Assembly (NCBI GenBank): GCA_023419995.1
Contig: JAEZXF010000386.1
Coordinates: forward strand, 1 to 7,236
DNA length: 7,236 bases
Source: Pseudomonadota bacterium
Lineage (GTDB): Bacteria; Pseudomonadota; Alphaproteobacteria; Rhizobiales; Rhizobiaceae
Direction: 5' to 3'
Below, in pieces: positions 1-4,976 of the stretch (within the stretch, counting starts at the first letter, position 1; each line of letters opens with the position of its first letter). Under the pieces are notes generated by a model. That model had not been told where the DNA came from and searched no databases. It worked only from the letters and a program-made list of their open reading frames with translations. The position numbers were made by a program, and so were the translations under genes.

Positions 1-290
1 ACGAACAGGCCGTCGCGGGTGATGCCTGCGTTGTTGACGAGGATGTCCACGCCCTCGAGCTCGGCCTCGGCCTTCTGGGCCAGCGCCTTGACCTCGGTGC
101 GGTCGGACAGGTTGGCGGGGAAGACGCGGGCGCGCTCACCGAGCTCGCCGGCCAGCGCTTCCAGCTTCTCGACGCGGGTGCCATGCAGGCCGACCGTCGC
201 GCCGGCGGCGTGCAGCGCGCGCGCCACGGCCTCGCCGATGCCTCCGGTTGCCCCGGTCACGAGCGCCTTGCGGCCAGTAAGGTCGAACAT
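1..290 (-). CDS. fabG: 3-oxoacyl-ACP reductase FabG, N-terminal part (runs off window)
   Basis: NADPH-dependent reduction of 3-oxoacyl-ACP to 3-hydroxyacyl-ACP, the first reductive step of each type II fatty-acid elongation cycle, in the cytoplasm. The first 96 codons are visible, starting MFDLTGRKALVTGATGGIG. They show the short-chain dehydrogenase cofactor motif TGATGGIG at residues 12-19 on the first Rossmann strand, and the NNAG motif at 86-89 (VDILVNNAGI). The catalytic Ser, Tyr and Lys would lie beyond the edge. The ATG at 290 is preceded by AAAGGAAG at good spacing, and the fold begins directly after it. It lies 100 nt downstream of fabD on the same strand, the usual fabD-fabG order; acpP would be expected next, outside the window. 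Many dehydrogenases share these motifs, but the fabD neighbour and the close match of the N-terminus make FabG the clear choice. Confidence 0.93.
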   Translation of the reverse strand, partial: MFDLTGRKALVTGATGGIGEAVARALHAAGATVGLHGTRVEKLEALAGELGERARVFPANLSDRTEVKALAQKAEAELEGVDILVNNAGITRDGLF

Positions 291-313
291 GGGTGCTTCC
301 TTTCGATTGGAGA

Positions 314-397
314 GCGAATAGCGAGTAGTGGGTAGTGAGTAGTGAACGGCACTAACCCTTTTTCACTCCTCACTATTCTCTATTCACTACTCACTCG
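314..397. repeat. Opposed arms of heptanucleotide repeats between fabD and fabG
   Basis: The left arm (314-348) is five 7-nt units: GCGAATA, GCGAGTA, GTGGGTA, GTGAGTA, GTGAACG. The right arm (363-397) is five units on the opposite strand: TCACTCC, TCACTAT, TCTCTAT, TCACTAC, TCACTCG. The arms are imperfect inverted copies. The best pairing is 333-346 with 362-375 (13 of 14 bases), leaving a 15-nt loop. The fabD stop codon (391-393) lies inside the right arm. Similar GTGAGTA-type heptads are, from memory, common in intergenic DNA of rhizobia; their function is not known to me. In the fabD-fabG mRNA the element would fold as a stem-loop. It has no clean U-tract that would make it an intrinsic terminator. 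Confidence 0.8.
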
Positions 398-1320
398 AAT
401 GCTTCGATATCCGCCGGTCCGCCGACGTTCACCGTCGCGATGTTGCGGTCGATGCGGCGCGCCAGGCCGGAAAGAACCTTGCCGGCGCCGATCTCGTAGA
501 GCGTGGTGACGCCGTTGGCGTCGAACCATTCGACGGTCTCGCGCCAGCGCACGCGACCGGTGACCTGCTCGACCAGCCGAGCGGCGATCTCGTCCGGATC
601 GGTCAGCGGCGACACGGTGACGTTGGCGACGACCGGCACGACCGGGGCGTGCTTCGCCACGTCGGCCAGCGCGGCGCGCATGGCATCCGCCGCCGGCTGC
701 ATCAGCGCCGAATGGAAGGGGGCGGACACCGGCAGCATCAGCGCGCGCTTGGCGCCCTTGTCGGTGCAGATCCGCGCGGCGTGCTCGACCGCCGGCTTCG
801 CACCGGAGATGACGAGCTGGCCGCCGCCATTGTCGTTGGCGATCTGGCAGACGGAGCCGACGGCGGCCTCGGCGCAGGCGGCCTCGACGTCGGCCTGCTC
901 GAGCCCGATGATCGCCGCCATCGCCCCCTCGCCCACCGGGACGGCCGCCTGCATGGCGTTGCCGCGAATGCGCAGCAGGCGCGCGGTATCGGCGATCGAG
1001 AAGGTACCGGCGGCGGCGAGCGCCGAATATTCGCCGAGCGAATGGCCGGCGACGTAGGCCACCTTGTCCTTGAGCGACAGGCCGCGCGCCTCCAGCACCC
1101 GGATCGCGGCGAGCGACACGGCCATCAGCGCCGGCTGGGCGTTGGTGGTCAGCGTCAGCGTCTCCTCCGGGCCTTCCCAGATGGTGCGCGACAGCTTCTC
1201 GCCCAGCGCGTCGTCCACTTCCTCGAACACGGCGCGCGCCTCGGGGAACGCGTCGGCGAGATCCCTGCCCATGCCCACGGCCTGGCTGCCCTGTCCGGGA
1301 AATGTGAAGGCGATCGACAT
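391..1320 (-). CDS. fabD: Malonyl-CoA:ACP transacylase FabD
   Basis: Transfers malonyl from CoA to acyl carrier protein, supplying the extender unit for fatty-acid synthesis in the cytoplasm. The 309-residue product matches the usual FabD length (E. coli about 309). It begins MSIAFTFPGQGSQAVGMG, with the family's PGQGSQ oxyanion-hole motif at residues 8-13. It has the nucleophile elbow GHSLGEYSA with Ser94, the malonate-binding Arg119, and the catalytic His203 in APFHSALM. I chose the ATG at 1320 over an in-frame ATG 14 codons upstream. The family N-terminus starts there, a GGGAG ribosome site lies just upstream, and the upstream codons fall in a hairpin (1336-1373). The gene is followed by fabG after 100 nt and preceded by a tadG-like gene after 87 nt, all on the same strand. 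A CTTGAC box at 1380-1375 could be the -35 of its own promoter, but no good -10 follows it. Confidence 0.97.
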   Translation of the reverse strand: MSIAFTFPGQGSQAVGMGRDLADAFPEARAVFEEVDDALGEKLSRTIWEGPEETLTLTTNAQPALMAVSLAAIRVLEARGLSLKDKVAYVAGHSLGEYSALAAAGTFSIADTARLLRIRGNAMQAAVPVGEGAMAAIIGLEQADVEAACAEAAVGSVCQIANDNGGGQLVISGAKPAVEHAARICTDKGAKRALMLPVSAPFHSALMQPAADAMRAALADVAKHAPVVPVVANVTVSPLTDPDEIAARLVEQVTGRVRWRETVEWFDANGVTTLYEIGAGKVLSGLARRIDRNIATVNVGGPADIEAFE

Positions 1321-1335
1321 GGCTCGCTCCCTGCT

Positions 1336-1373
1336 TGTTCCTGTCGCTTGCGTGTGGCGCAACGACAGGAACA
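1336..1373. repeat. 16-bp near-perfect hairpin between tadG-like gene and fabD
   Basis: Arm TGTTCCTGTCG (1336-1346) pairs exactly with CGACAGGAACA (1363-1373). After a single unpaired C at 1347 the stem continues with TTGCG (1348-1352) against CGCAA (1358-1362), leaving a 5-nt loop. The element ends 15 nt upstream of the fabD start codon, next to its ribosome site. Read on the minus strand it is not followed by a U-run, so it does not look like a standard intrinsic terminator for the tadG-like gene. It could be an mRNA processing or stability element, a translational control stem for fabD, or a DNA-level operator. A CTTGAC sequence (1380-1375, minus strand) sits immediately before it and resembles a rhizobial -35 box. 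Confidence 0.8.
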
Positions 1374-1407
1374 GGTCAAGGGGCAGCGATCAAGCTCCGG
1401 CGCGGCG

Positions 1408-2982
1408 CTAGTTGGTCACGTAGAGCTTGGCGATGCGCGTGGCGATCTTGCGGAACACCGCGTCCAGCTCGCTGACGTCGCTGGTCGGGTAGTAGTGGTC
1501 CGGCGTCGTCGCGCATTTGGAGTAGAGGGTGCGGTTGGCCGCCGTGTCCGCGCCGAGGAGCACGGTGAAGATCTCGACATGCTTCGCCTTCAGGCTGGTG
1601 CACATCGTCTGCGTCATGGTGTTGACGTTGCTCAGCCCGGTGCTGCGGTTGGTGGTGCCGAAACGCCCGTCGTCGAGGAAGCCATAGGAGCCGTAGTCCG
1701 AGGTGTTGTAGGACTGGCTGCTGGCGCCGAACACCGTGTTCTCGCCGTCGGTGAAGACCAGCACGAATTTCGAGGTCCGGTCGGAATCGAACGCCGCGCC
1801 CTGCGTGTAGGGCTCGCCCGGCGACAGCACCCTGTAGGACCACGCCAGCCCCTCGGAGACGTTCGTGCCCGAGCCTTCCCAATGGATCATGGTGGCGATC
1901 TCGTTCTTCAGCTTGGTGAAGTCCGAGGTCAGCGGCATGATCGGCGTCGGGCAGGCATAGTTCGGCCCCGTGGTGCGCGGCTTGTGGTAGTCGACCGCGT
2001 CTATGGTCTTGTCCTTCGAGGCGACGTTGTAGTAGCGCGACGCCGCCATCAGCTTCGCCTTGTCCTTGCTGCCGAAGGAATCGTTGAGATACGAGTTGTT
2101 CCACGCGGTGCTGGAGTTGGGCGACGTGGCGTTCTTGCCCGGATTGTCGGGGGCGAAATAGGGCACGAACAGCGTGTCCGGCACGTTCGGGTTCGGCGCG
2201 TCGTCCGACAGGTTGTAGGGCGAGGGACGCGCCTCGACGCAGCCCTTCCACGTCGTGCCCAGCGCCTTGAACAGCTCGAAATGGTTGGTCTTCGGCGTGA
2301 AGTTCGACCCGTGATAGGTCGCGCCGTAGGAAACGTTGAGCTTGGTCTTGGGATCGACGTAGTTGTCGATCCAGCTGTCCTTGTACCCTTCGCCGTTGAT
2401 GTTGACTGCGGTCACGAACGGCACCAGCGCGGCCTTCACCTCGCGCTTCGGCTCGATGTCGGGCGAGTGGACGGTGGAGAGGATGTCGACCAGCGAGGTG
2501 GCGGCCTTGCGCAGCTCCTTCATGCGCGCCTCGCCCATGGAGCCGGTGTTGTCGAGCGCCAGCACCACCTCGAGGTCGTTGCGCGATTCATAGGCGCTCG
2601 CCGAGACGGAGACCCGCGACGCCCCGCCGAGCAGCCCCTTGAAGAAGAGGCCGACATCGGCCGAGGCCGTGCCGGTGGTGCTGATGTAGTTGATGCCCTG
2701 GTCGATCTCGAGCCGGGAGACGACGTTGCTGAGGCCGGAGGAGCCGGCGATGTTGACGGCGAGGAAGTTCTCGAACACCGTGTCGCGGTCGACGGTCTTG
2801 TCGCTGATGCGCGAGGCGGCCAGCACCGCCGCGTCGACCGCGGTCTGAAGCTGGGAATGCGCCTTGGACATGGTGCCGTAGTCAACGGCGAGCCCGACGA
2901 CGCCGAGCACGACCGGAAGCATGATCGCGGTCATCGACGCGAAATTGCCCCCGGTGGAACGCAGGAAGCTTCGTAACGACAT
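1408..2982 (-). CDS. TadG-like Flp pilus-assembly protein with von Willebrand factor A domain
   Basis: A 524-residue membrane-anchored protein of the TadE/TadG-like family. The N-terminus (about 1-55: RSTGGNFASMTAIMLPVVLG, then VGLAVDYG) is the Flp pilus-assembly TadE/G-like segment. It contains one hydrophobic helix at about 16-34, so the rest should lie in the periplasm. A von Willebrand A domain follows with all metal-site (MIDAS) parts: D144-N-T-G-S148, T373 in GSGTN, and D412 in VFTDGEN. Between the first two motifs is a long insert rich in Asn, Ser and Tyr, with Cys248 and Cys344. Cys461 and Cys490 lie near the C-terminus, so disulfides are possible. In true tad loci TadG is thought to support pilus assembly at the envelope, but no other tad gene is in this window, so the role is inferred and it may be a stand-alone paralogue. 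I chose ATG 2982 (AGGGGTGG upstream); ATG 3009, nine codons earlier with GGGAG 4 nt upstream, is almost as good. Confidence 0.85.
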   Translation of the reverse strand: MSLRSFLRSTGGNFASMTAIMLPVVLGVVGLAVDYGTMSKAHSQLQTAVDAAVLAASRISDKTVDRDTVFENFLAVNIAGSSGLSNVVSRLEIDQGINYISTTGTASADVGLFFKGLLGGASRVSVSASAYESRNDLEVVLALDNTGSMGEARMKELRKAATSLVDILSTVHSPDIEPKREVKAALVPFVTAVNINGEGYKDSWIDNYVDPKTKLNVSYGATYHGSNFTPKTNHFELFKALGTTWKGCVEARPSPYNLSDDAPNPNVPDTLFVPYFAPDNPGKNATSPNSSTAWNNSYLNDSFGSKDKAKLMAASRYYNVASKDKTIDAVDYHKPRTTGPNYACPTPIMPLTSDFTKLKNEIATMIHWEGSGTNVSEGLAWSYRVLSPGEPYTQGAAFDSDRTSKFVLVFTDGENTVFGASSQSYNTSDYGSYGFLDDGRFGTTNRSTGLSNVNTMTQTMCTSLKAKHVEIFTVLLGADTAANRTLYSKCATTPDHYYPTSDVSELDAVFRKIATRIAKLYVTN

Positions 2983-3085
2983 GGCTACCACCCCTGGAAA
3001 GCGCGCCATATCACTCCCGAAACATGAAAATATCTTTAGGATGACCGTCACGATTGTATGCGACGGGCATTTCGGGCCTTCGGCA

Positions 3086-3113
3086 TTGCCAAACCGGCAA
3101 AACCATGTATAGA
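3086..3113 (+). promoter_or_regulatory. Candidate sigma-70-type promoter for the rpsF-rpsR operon
   Basis: TTGCCA (3086-3091) and TATAGA (3108-3113) are separated by 16 nt. This is a good match to alphaproteobacterial housekeeping promoters and the best in the divergent region. The -35 is part of an inverted repeat, TTGCC (3086-3090) and GGCAA (3096-3100) around a 5-nt centre, which may be a regulator site or chance. Transcription would start near 3120, giving a leader of about 230 nt before rpsF. Confidence 0.55.
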
Positions 3114-3273
3114 CGCGCCATCTGCCGGTCCCAGCTGGGGGCTGAACGGAGGGCGGCGTCTTTTCCCGGATATCCATCGAGGATCGGGGCAAGCCGTTCG
3201 TGAAGGCAAATGCGCTTCCGCCTCCCGTGTCTCCGCTCTCGACCGTCTCGTGATGCTCCTTTCTTCGCCCGCT

Positions 3274-3313
3274 CCGGCGGGACAAGAGAAGTTGCAGAGG
3301 CTTTAGCCGCCGG
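3274..3313 (+). promoter_or_regulatory. Hairpin in the rpsF leader, possible S6:S18 autoregulatory element
   Basis: CCGGCGG (3274-3280) pairs perfectly with CCGCCGG (3307-3313). AAG (3284-3286) can pair with CTT (3301-3303) inside, leaving an internal loop and a purine-rich apical loop. A CCG triplet follows directly (3316-3318) and the ribosome site of rpsF is about 20 nt further on. rpsF leaders in several bacterial phyla carry an RNA bound by the S6:S18 complex that depends on an unpaired CCG. Whether this stem is that motif is my inference; I could not fold it or compare it with a covariance model. Confidence 0.35.
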
Positions 3314-3349
3314 GACCGACAGCGTGAAACGAAGAAAGGCAAAGACAGC

Positions 3350-3814
3350 ATGGCTCTGTACGAACATGTGTTCCTTGCCCGGCAGGACCTGTCGCCGCAG
3401 CAGATCGAAGCCCTTGTCGAGCAGTACAAGGGTGTGATCGAGGCGAACGGCGGCTCCGTCGGCCGGGTGGAGAACTGGGGGCTGAAGTCCCTGACCTACC
3501 GCATCAACAAGAACCGCAAGGCGCACTACACGCTCATGGACCTGACGGCCCCGGCTGCGGCCATCGAGGAGCTGGAGCGCCAGCAGGGCCTGTCGGAAGA
3601 CATCCTGCGCTTCATGACGGTGCGCGTCGAGAAGCACGAGGAAGGCCCGTCGGCGATGATGCAGAAGCGCGACGAGCGCGAGCGCGAAGGCCGCTTCGGC
3701 GACCGTCCGCGCTTCGGCGACCGTGACCGCGGCGGCGATCGTGGTGACCGCGGCGGCGACCGCGGCGATCGTGGTCCGCGCCGCCCGCGCGAGCAGGCTG
3801 AGGGAGCAGAATAA
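3350..3814 (+). CDS. rpsF: 30S ribosomal protein S6 with long Gly-Asp-Arg-rich tail
   Basis: S6 binds 16S rRNA in the central domain as a partner of S18 and sits at the platform of the small subunit. Residues 1-about 97 form the S6 fold: [15 protein letters not shown], the [17 protein letters not shown] segment at about 38-54, HYTLMDL at 59-65, and [15 protein letters not shown] at 84-98. After about residue 105 comes a charged, low-complexity tail, RFGDR twice and then GDRG-type repeats to residue 142. This takes the protein to 154 residues against roughly 135 in E. coli. Start ATG 3350 follows an AAGG site with a 10-nt spacer. The stop codon overlaps the rpsR start by one base (TAATG at 3812-3816), so S6 and S18, which act as a pair, are probably translationally coupled. 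Tails of variable length are usual in S6; the repeat composition is the notable part. Confidence 0.97.
   Translation: MALYEHVFLARQDLSPQQIEALVEQYKGVIEANGGSVGRVENWGLKSLTYRINKNRKAHYTLMDLTAPAAAIEELERQQGLSEDILRFMTVRVEKHEEGPSAMMQKRDEREREGRFGDRPRFGDRDRGGDRGDRGGDRGDRGPRRPREQAEGAE
3692..3782 (+). repeat. Short tandem repeats encoding the S6 Gly-Asp-Arg tail
   Basis: CGCTTCGGCGACCGT occurs at 3692-3706 and again at 3710-3724 (period 18, in frame). GACCGCGGCGGCGA occurs at 3725-3738 and 3746-3759 (period 21, in frame). Related GGCGATCGTGGT units lie at about 3734-3745 and 3764-3775. All periods are multiples of three, so gain or loss of a unit would only lengthen or shorten the RFGDR/GDRG tail of S6. 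Repeat-driven length variation between strains is therefore plausible. Confidence 0.7.
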
Positions 3815-4062
3815 TGGTCGACATCAACCAGATCCCGACCCGGCGCCCGTTCCACCGCCGCCGCAAGACCTGCCCGTTCTCCGGCGCCAACGCGCCGAAG
3901 ATCGACTACAAGGACGTGCGGCTGCTGCAGCGCTACATCTCCGAGCGCGGCAAGATCGTGCCGTCGCGCATCACCGCCGTCAGCCAGAAGAAGCAGCGCG
4001 AGCTCGCCAAGGCGATCAAGCGCGCCCGCTTCCTCGGCCTGCTGCCCTACGTGGTGAAGTAA
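3814..4062 (+). CDS. rpsR: 30S ribosomal protein S18
   Basis: S18 assembles into the small-subunit platform as a heterodimer with S6. The 82-residue product has the usual length for alphaproteobacteria and carries the family hallmarks. These are a basic N-terminus with [13 protein letters not shown] (residues 12-24), then [20 protein letters not shown] (29-48), the signature [20 protein letters not shown] (48-67), and the end [14 protein letters not shown]. The ATG shares its A with the rpsF stop, and GAGGGAG just upstream, inside the rpsF end, is a strong ribosome site. A GC-rich hairpin begins 8 nt after the stop. Confidence 0.98.
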   Translation: MVDINQIPTRRPFHRRRKTCPFSGANAPKIDYKDVRLLQRYISERGKIVPSRITAVSQKKQRELAKAIKRARFLGLLPYVVK

Positions 4063-4069
4063 GAAGACC

Positions 4070-4089
4070 GGGGGCGGCCCGCCGCCCCC
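4070..4089 (+). terminator. GC-rich hairpin after rpsR, possible terminator or attenuator
   Basis: GGGGGCGGC (4070-4078) and GCCGCCCCC (4081-4089) are exact inverted copies around CC. In practice this is an 8-bp stem with a CCCG loop. A C-rich, pyrimidine tract follows rather than a run of T, so it is not a textbook intrinsic terminator. Partial termination, or protection of the rpsF-rpsR mRNA 3' end, would fit S6 and S18 being expressed separately from L9. Read-through to rplI is also possible. Confidence 0.5.
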
Positions 4090-4140
4090 TCCCCCTCCTC
4101 GCGTTCGGCGCGGGGGACGGACACGGAAATCCGAGTTGGG

Positions 4141-4176
4141 CCTGCCAGGCAGACCCTAACTGCCGACACGGGCAGG
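4141..4176 (+). promoter_or_regulatory. Two-tier stem-loop in the rpsR-rplI gap
   Basis: CCTGCC (4141-4146) pairs with GGCAGG (4171-4176). Inside it GGCAG (4148-4152) pairs with CTGCC (4160-4164) around a 7-nt loop ACCCTAA. The two stems are joined by a single A on one side and GACACG on the other. The same CTGCC/GGCAG words also allow other pairings (4142-4146 with 4148-4152; 4160-4164 with 4171-4175), so alternative folds exist. It lies about 80 nt before the rplI start codon. The gap of 196 nt (4063-4258) holds no open frame that looks like a gene and no clear promoter. Confidence 0.45.
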
Positions 4177-4258
4177 ACAGCGACCCGGCCGCCACGGCCC
4201 ACCTGCTTCCAGCCCGTCAGAACACGAACGGCCGCCAGCGGCCAGTACGGAGACGAAA

Positions 4259-4837
4259 ATGGAAGTCATTCTCCTCGAACGCATCGCCCGCCTCGGGCAG
4301 ATCGGCGACACCGTCAAGGTCAAGGACGGCTTCGCGCGCAACTTCCTGCTGCCCAAGGGCAAGGCCCTGCGCGCCAACGACGCCAACAAGAAGAAGTTCG
4401 AAGGCCAGCGCGCCCAGCTCGAGGCCCGCAACCTCGAGCGGAAGTCGGAAGCCGAGAAGGTCGCCGAGAAGCTCGACGGCCAGGCCTTCGTGATCGTGCG
4501 CTCGGCCGGCGAGACCGGCCAGCTCTACGGCTCGGTGTCGACCCGCGACATCGCCGACCTGCTTTCGGCCGAGGGCTTCTCGATCGCGCGCAACCAGGTC
4601 GAGCTGAACCACCCGATCAAGACCATCGGCCTTTCCAACGTGGCGATCGCGCTGCACCCCGAGGTCGAGGTCACGGTGACGCTCAACATCGCCCGCACCA
4701 GCGAGGAAGCCGAGCGCCAGGCCGCCGGCGAGAAGCTCGACTCGGCCGAGGCGATCTATGGCGAGGACATCAACGAGAACGCCCGTCCGGACGCCTTCTT
4801 CGATCCGAACGAGGACGGCTTCGACGACGAGGAATAA
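4259..4837 (+). CDS. rplI: 50S ribosomal protein L9 with acidic C-terminal extension
   Basis: L9 binds 23S rRNA at the base of the L1 stalk and reaches out from the large subunit; it helps frame maintenance. The start [21 protein letters not shown] with [13 protein letters not shown] at 24-36 is the N-terminal RNA-binding domain and contains the L9 signature. Residues about 40-75, rich in Lys, Glu and Ala, form the long connecting helix. The C-terminal domain follows ([19 protein letters not shown] at 84-102, then [20 protein letters not shown] at 116-135). Residues about 148-192 are an extra tail ending in [11 protein letters not shown], so the protein has 192 residues against 149 in E. coli. 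Acidic extensions of L9 are usual in rhizobial relatives as far as I recall. ATG 4259 has GGAG at 4249-4252, 6 nt upstream. A strong terminator follows. Confidence 0.97.
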   Translation: MEVILLERIARLGQIGDTVKVKDGFARNFLLPKGKALRANDANKKKFEGQRAQLEARNLERKSEAEKVAEKLDGQAFVIVRSAGETGQLYGSVSTRDIADLLSAEGFSIARNQVELNHPIKTIGLSNVAIALHPEVEVTVTLNIARTSEEAERQAAGEKLDSAEAIYGEDINENARPDAFFDPNEDGFDDEE

Positions 4838-4860
4838 TCTCCTCGCATCCCGCATGCCCG

Positions 4861-4893
4861 AAACGCCCGGCCTTGCGCCGGGCGTTTTTCTTT
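4861..4893 (+). terminator. Intrinsic terminator after rplI
   Basis: Perfect 11-bp stem: AAACGCCCGGC (4861-4871) with GCCGGGCGTTT (4877-4887), a 5-nt loop, then T-rich TTTTTCTTT to 4893. It begins 23 nt after the rplI stop and closes the ribosomal-protein unit, so cfa should have its own promoter. Confidence 0.92.
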
Positions 4894-4976
4894 GGCCCAA
4901 GCGATGAGGCCCTTCAGGGCTTTACGTAGCGGGAGAGTTCCGACAAACTCCCGCATCGCATGCACGGGTGAATGCG
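4894..4976 (+). promoter_or_regulatory. cfa upstream region with two small hairpins and the deciding ribosome site
   Basis: GCCC (4909-4912) pairs with GGGC (4917-4920) over TTCA. GGGAG (4931-4935) pairs with CTCCC (4948-4952), and the stem can be extended by GTT/AAC if two bases bulge. GGGTG (4966-4970) is the ribosome site, 6 nt before ATG 4977. This favours that start over the in-frame GTG at 4968, which lies inside the site. No convincing -35/-10 pair is visible, although the terminator upstream implies a promoter here. Confidence 0.4.

Larger units (their letters stand above)
2983..3349. other. Divergent intergenic region between tadG-like gene and rpsF
   Basis: No convincing gene lies in these roughly 370 bases. 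The open frames crossing it lack family motifs and good start sites. For the plus strand it holds a candidate promoter (3086-3113) and a leader of about 230 nt containing a GC-rich hairpin (3274-3313). For the minus strand the two possible tadG start codons (2982, 3009) have ribosome sites, and the only promoter-like element is a TACAAT box (3058-3053) without a convincing -35 partner. The part from about 3120 to 3270 shows nothing I can name. Confidence 0.6.

Noticed and set aside
314..397. Heptad repeats considered as a CRISPR array or transposon end
   Set aside because: The units are 7 nt with no spacers. There are no target-site duplications and no transposase nearby.
1321..1362. N-terminal extension of FabD by 14 codons (MRHTQATGTSRERA)
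   Set aside because: FabD proteins begin at the conserved FTFPGQGSQ segment. The extension lies in the hairpin, and a good ribosome site precedes ATG 1320.
649..2976. A 775-codon open frame on the plus strand across fabD and the tadG-like gene
   Set aside because: It lies antisense to two genes with clear family motifs. Its product is a low-complexity Arg/Gly/Val/Asp-rich sequence with no recognisable domain, as expected for antisense frames in GC-rich DNA.
3058..3306. An 82-codon open frame in the rpsF leader, considered as a leader peptide or small gene
   Set aside because: It has no good ribosome site, no motif, and overlaps the predicted promoter, so it would start upstream of the transcript start.
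2983..3429. Extension of the TadG-like protein upstream to 3429
   Set aside because: It would overlap the divergent rpsF gene and its promoter, and adds residues with no family match. Strong ribosome sites precede ATG 2982 and ATG 3009.
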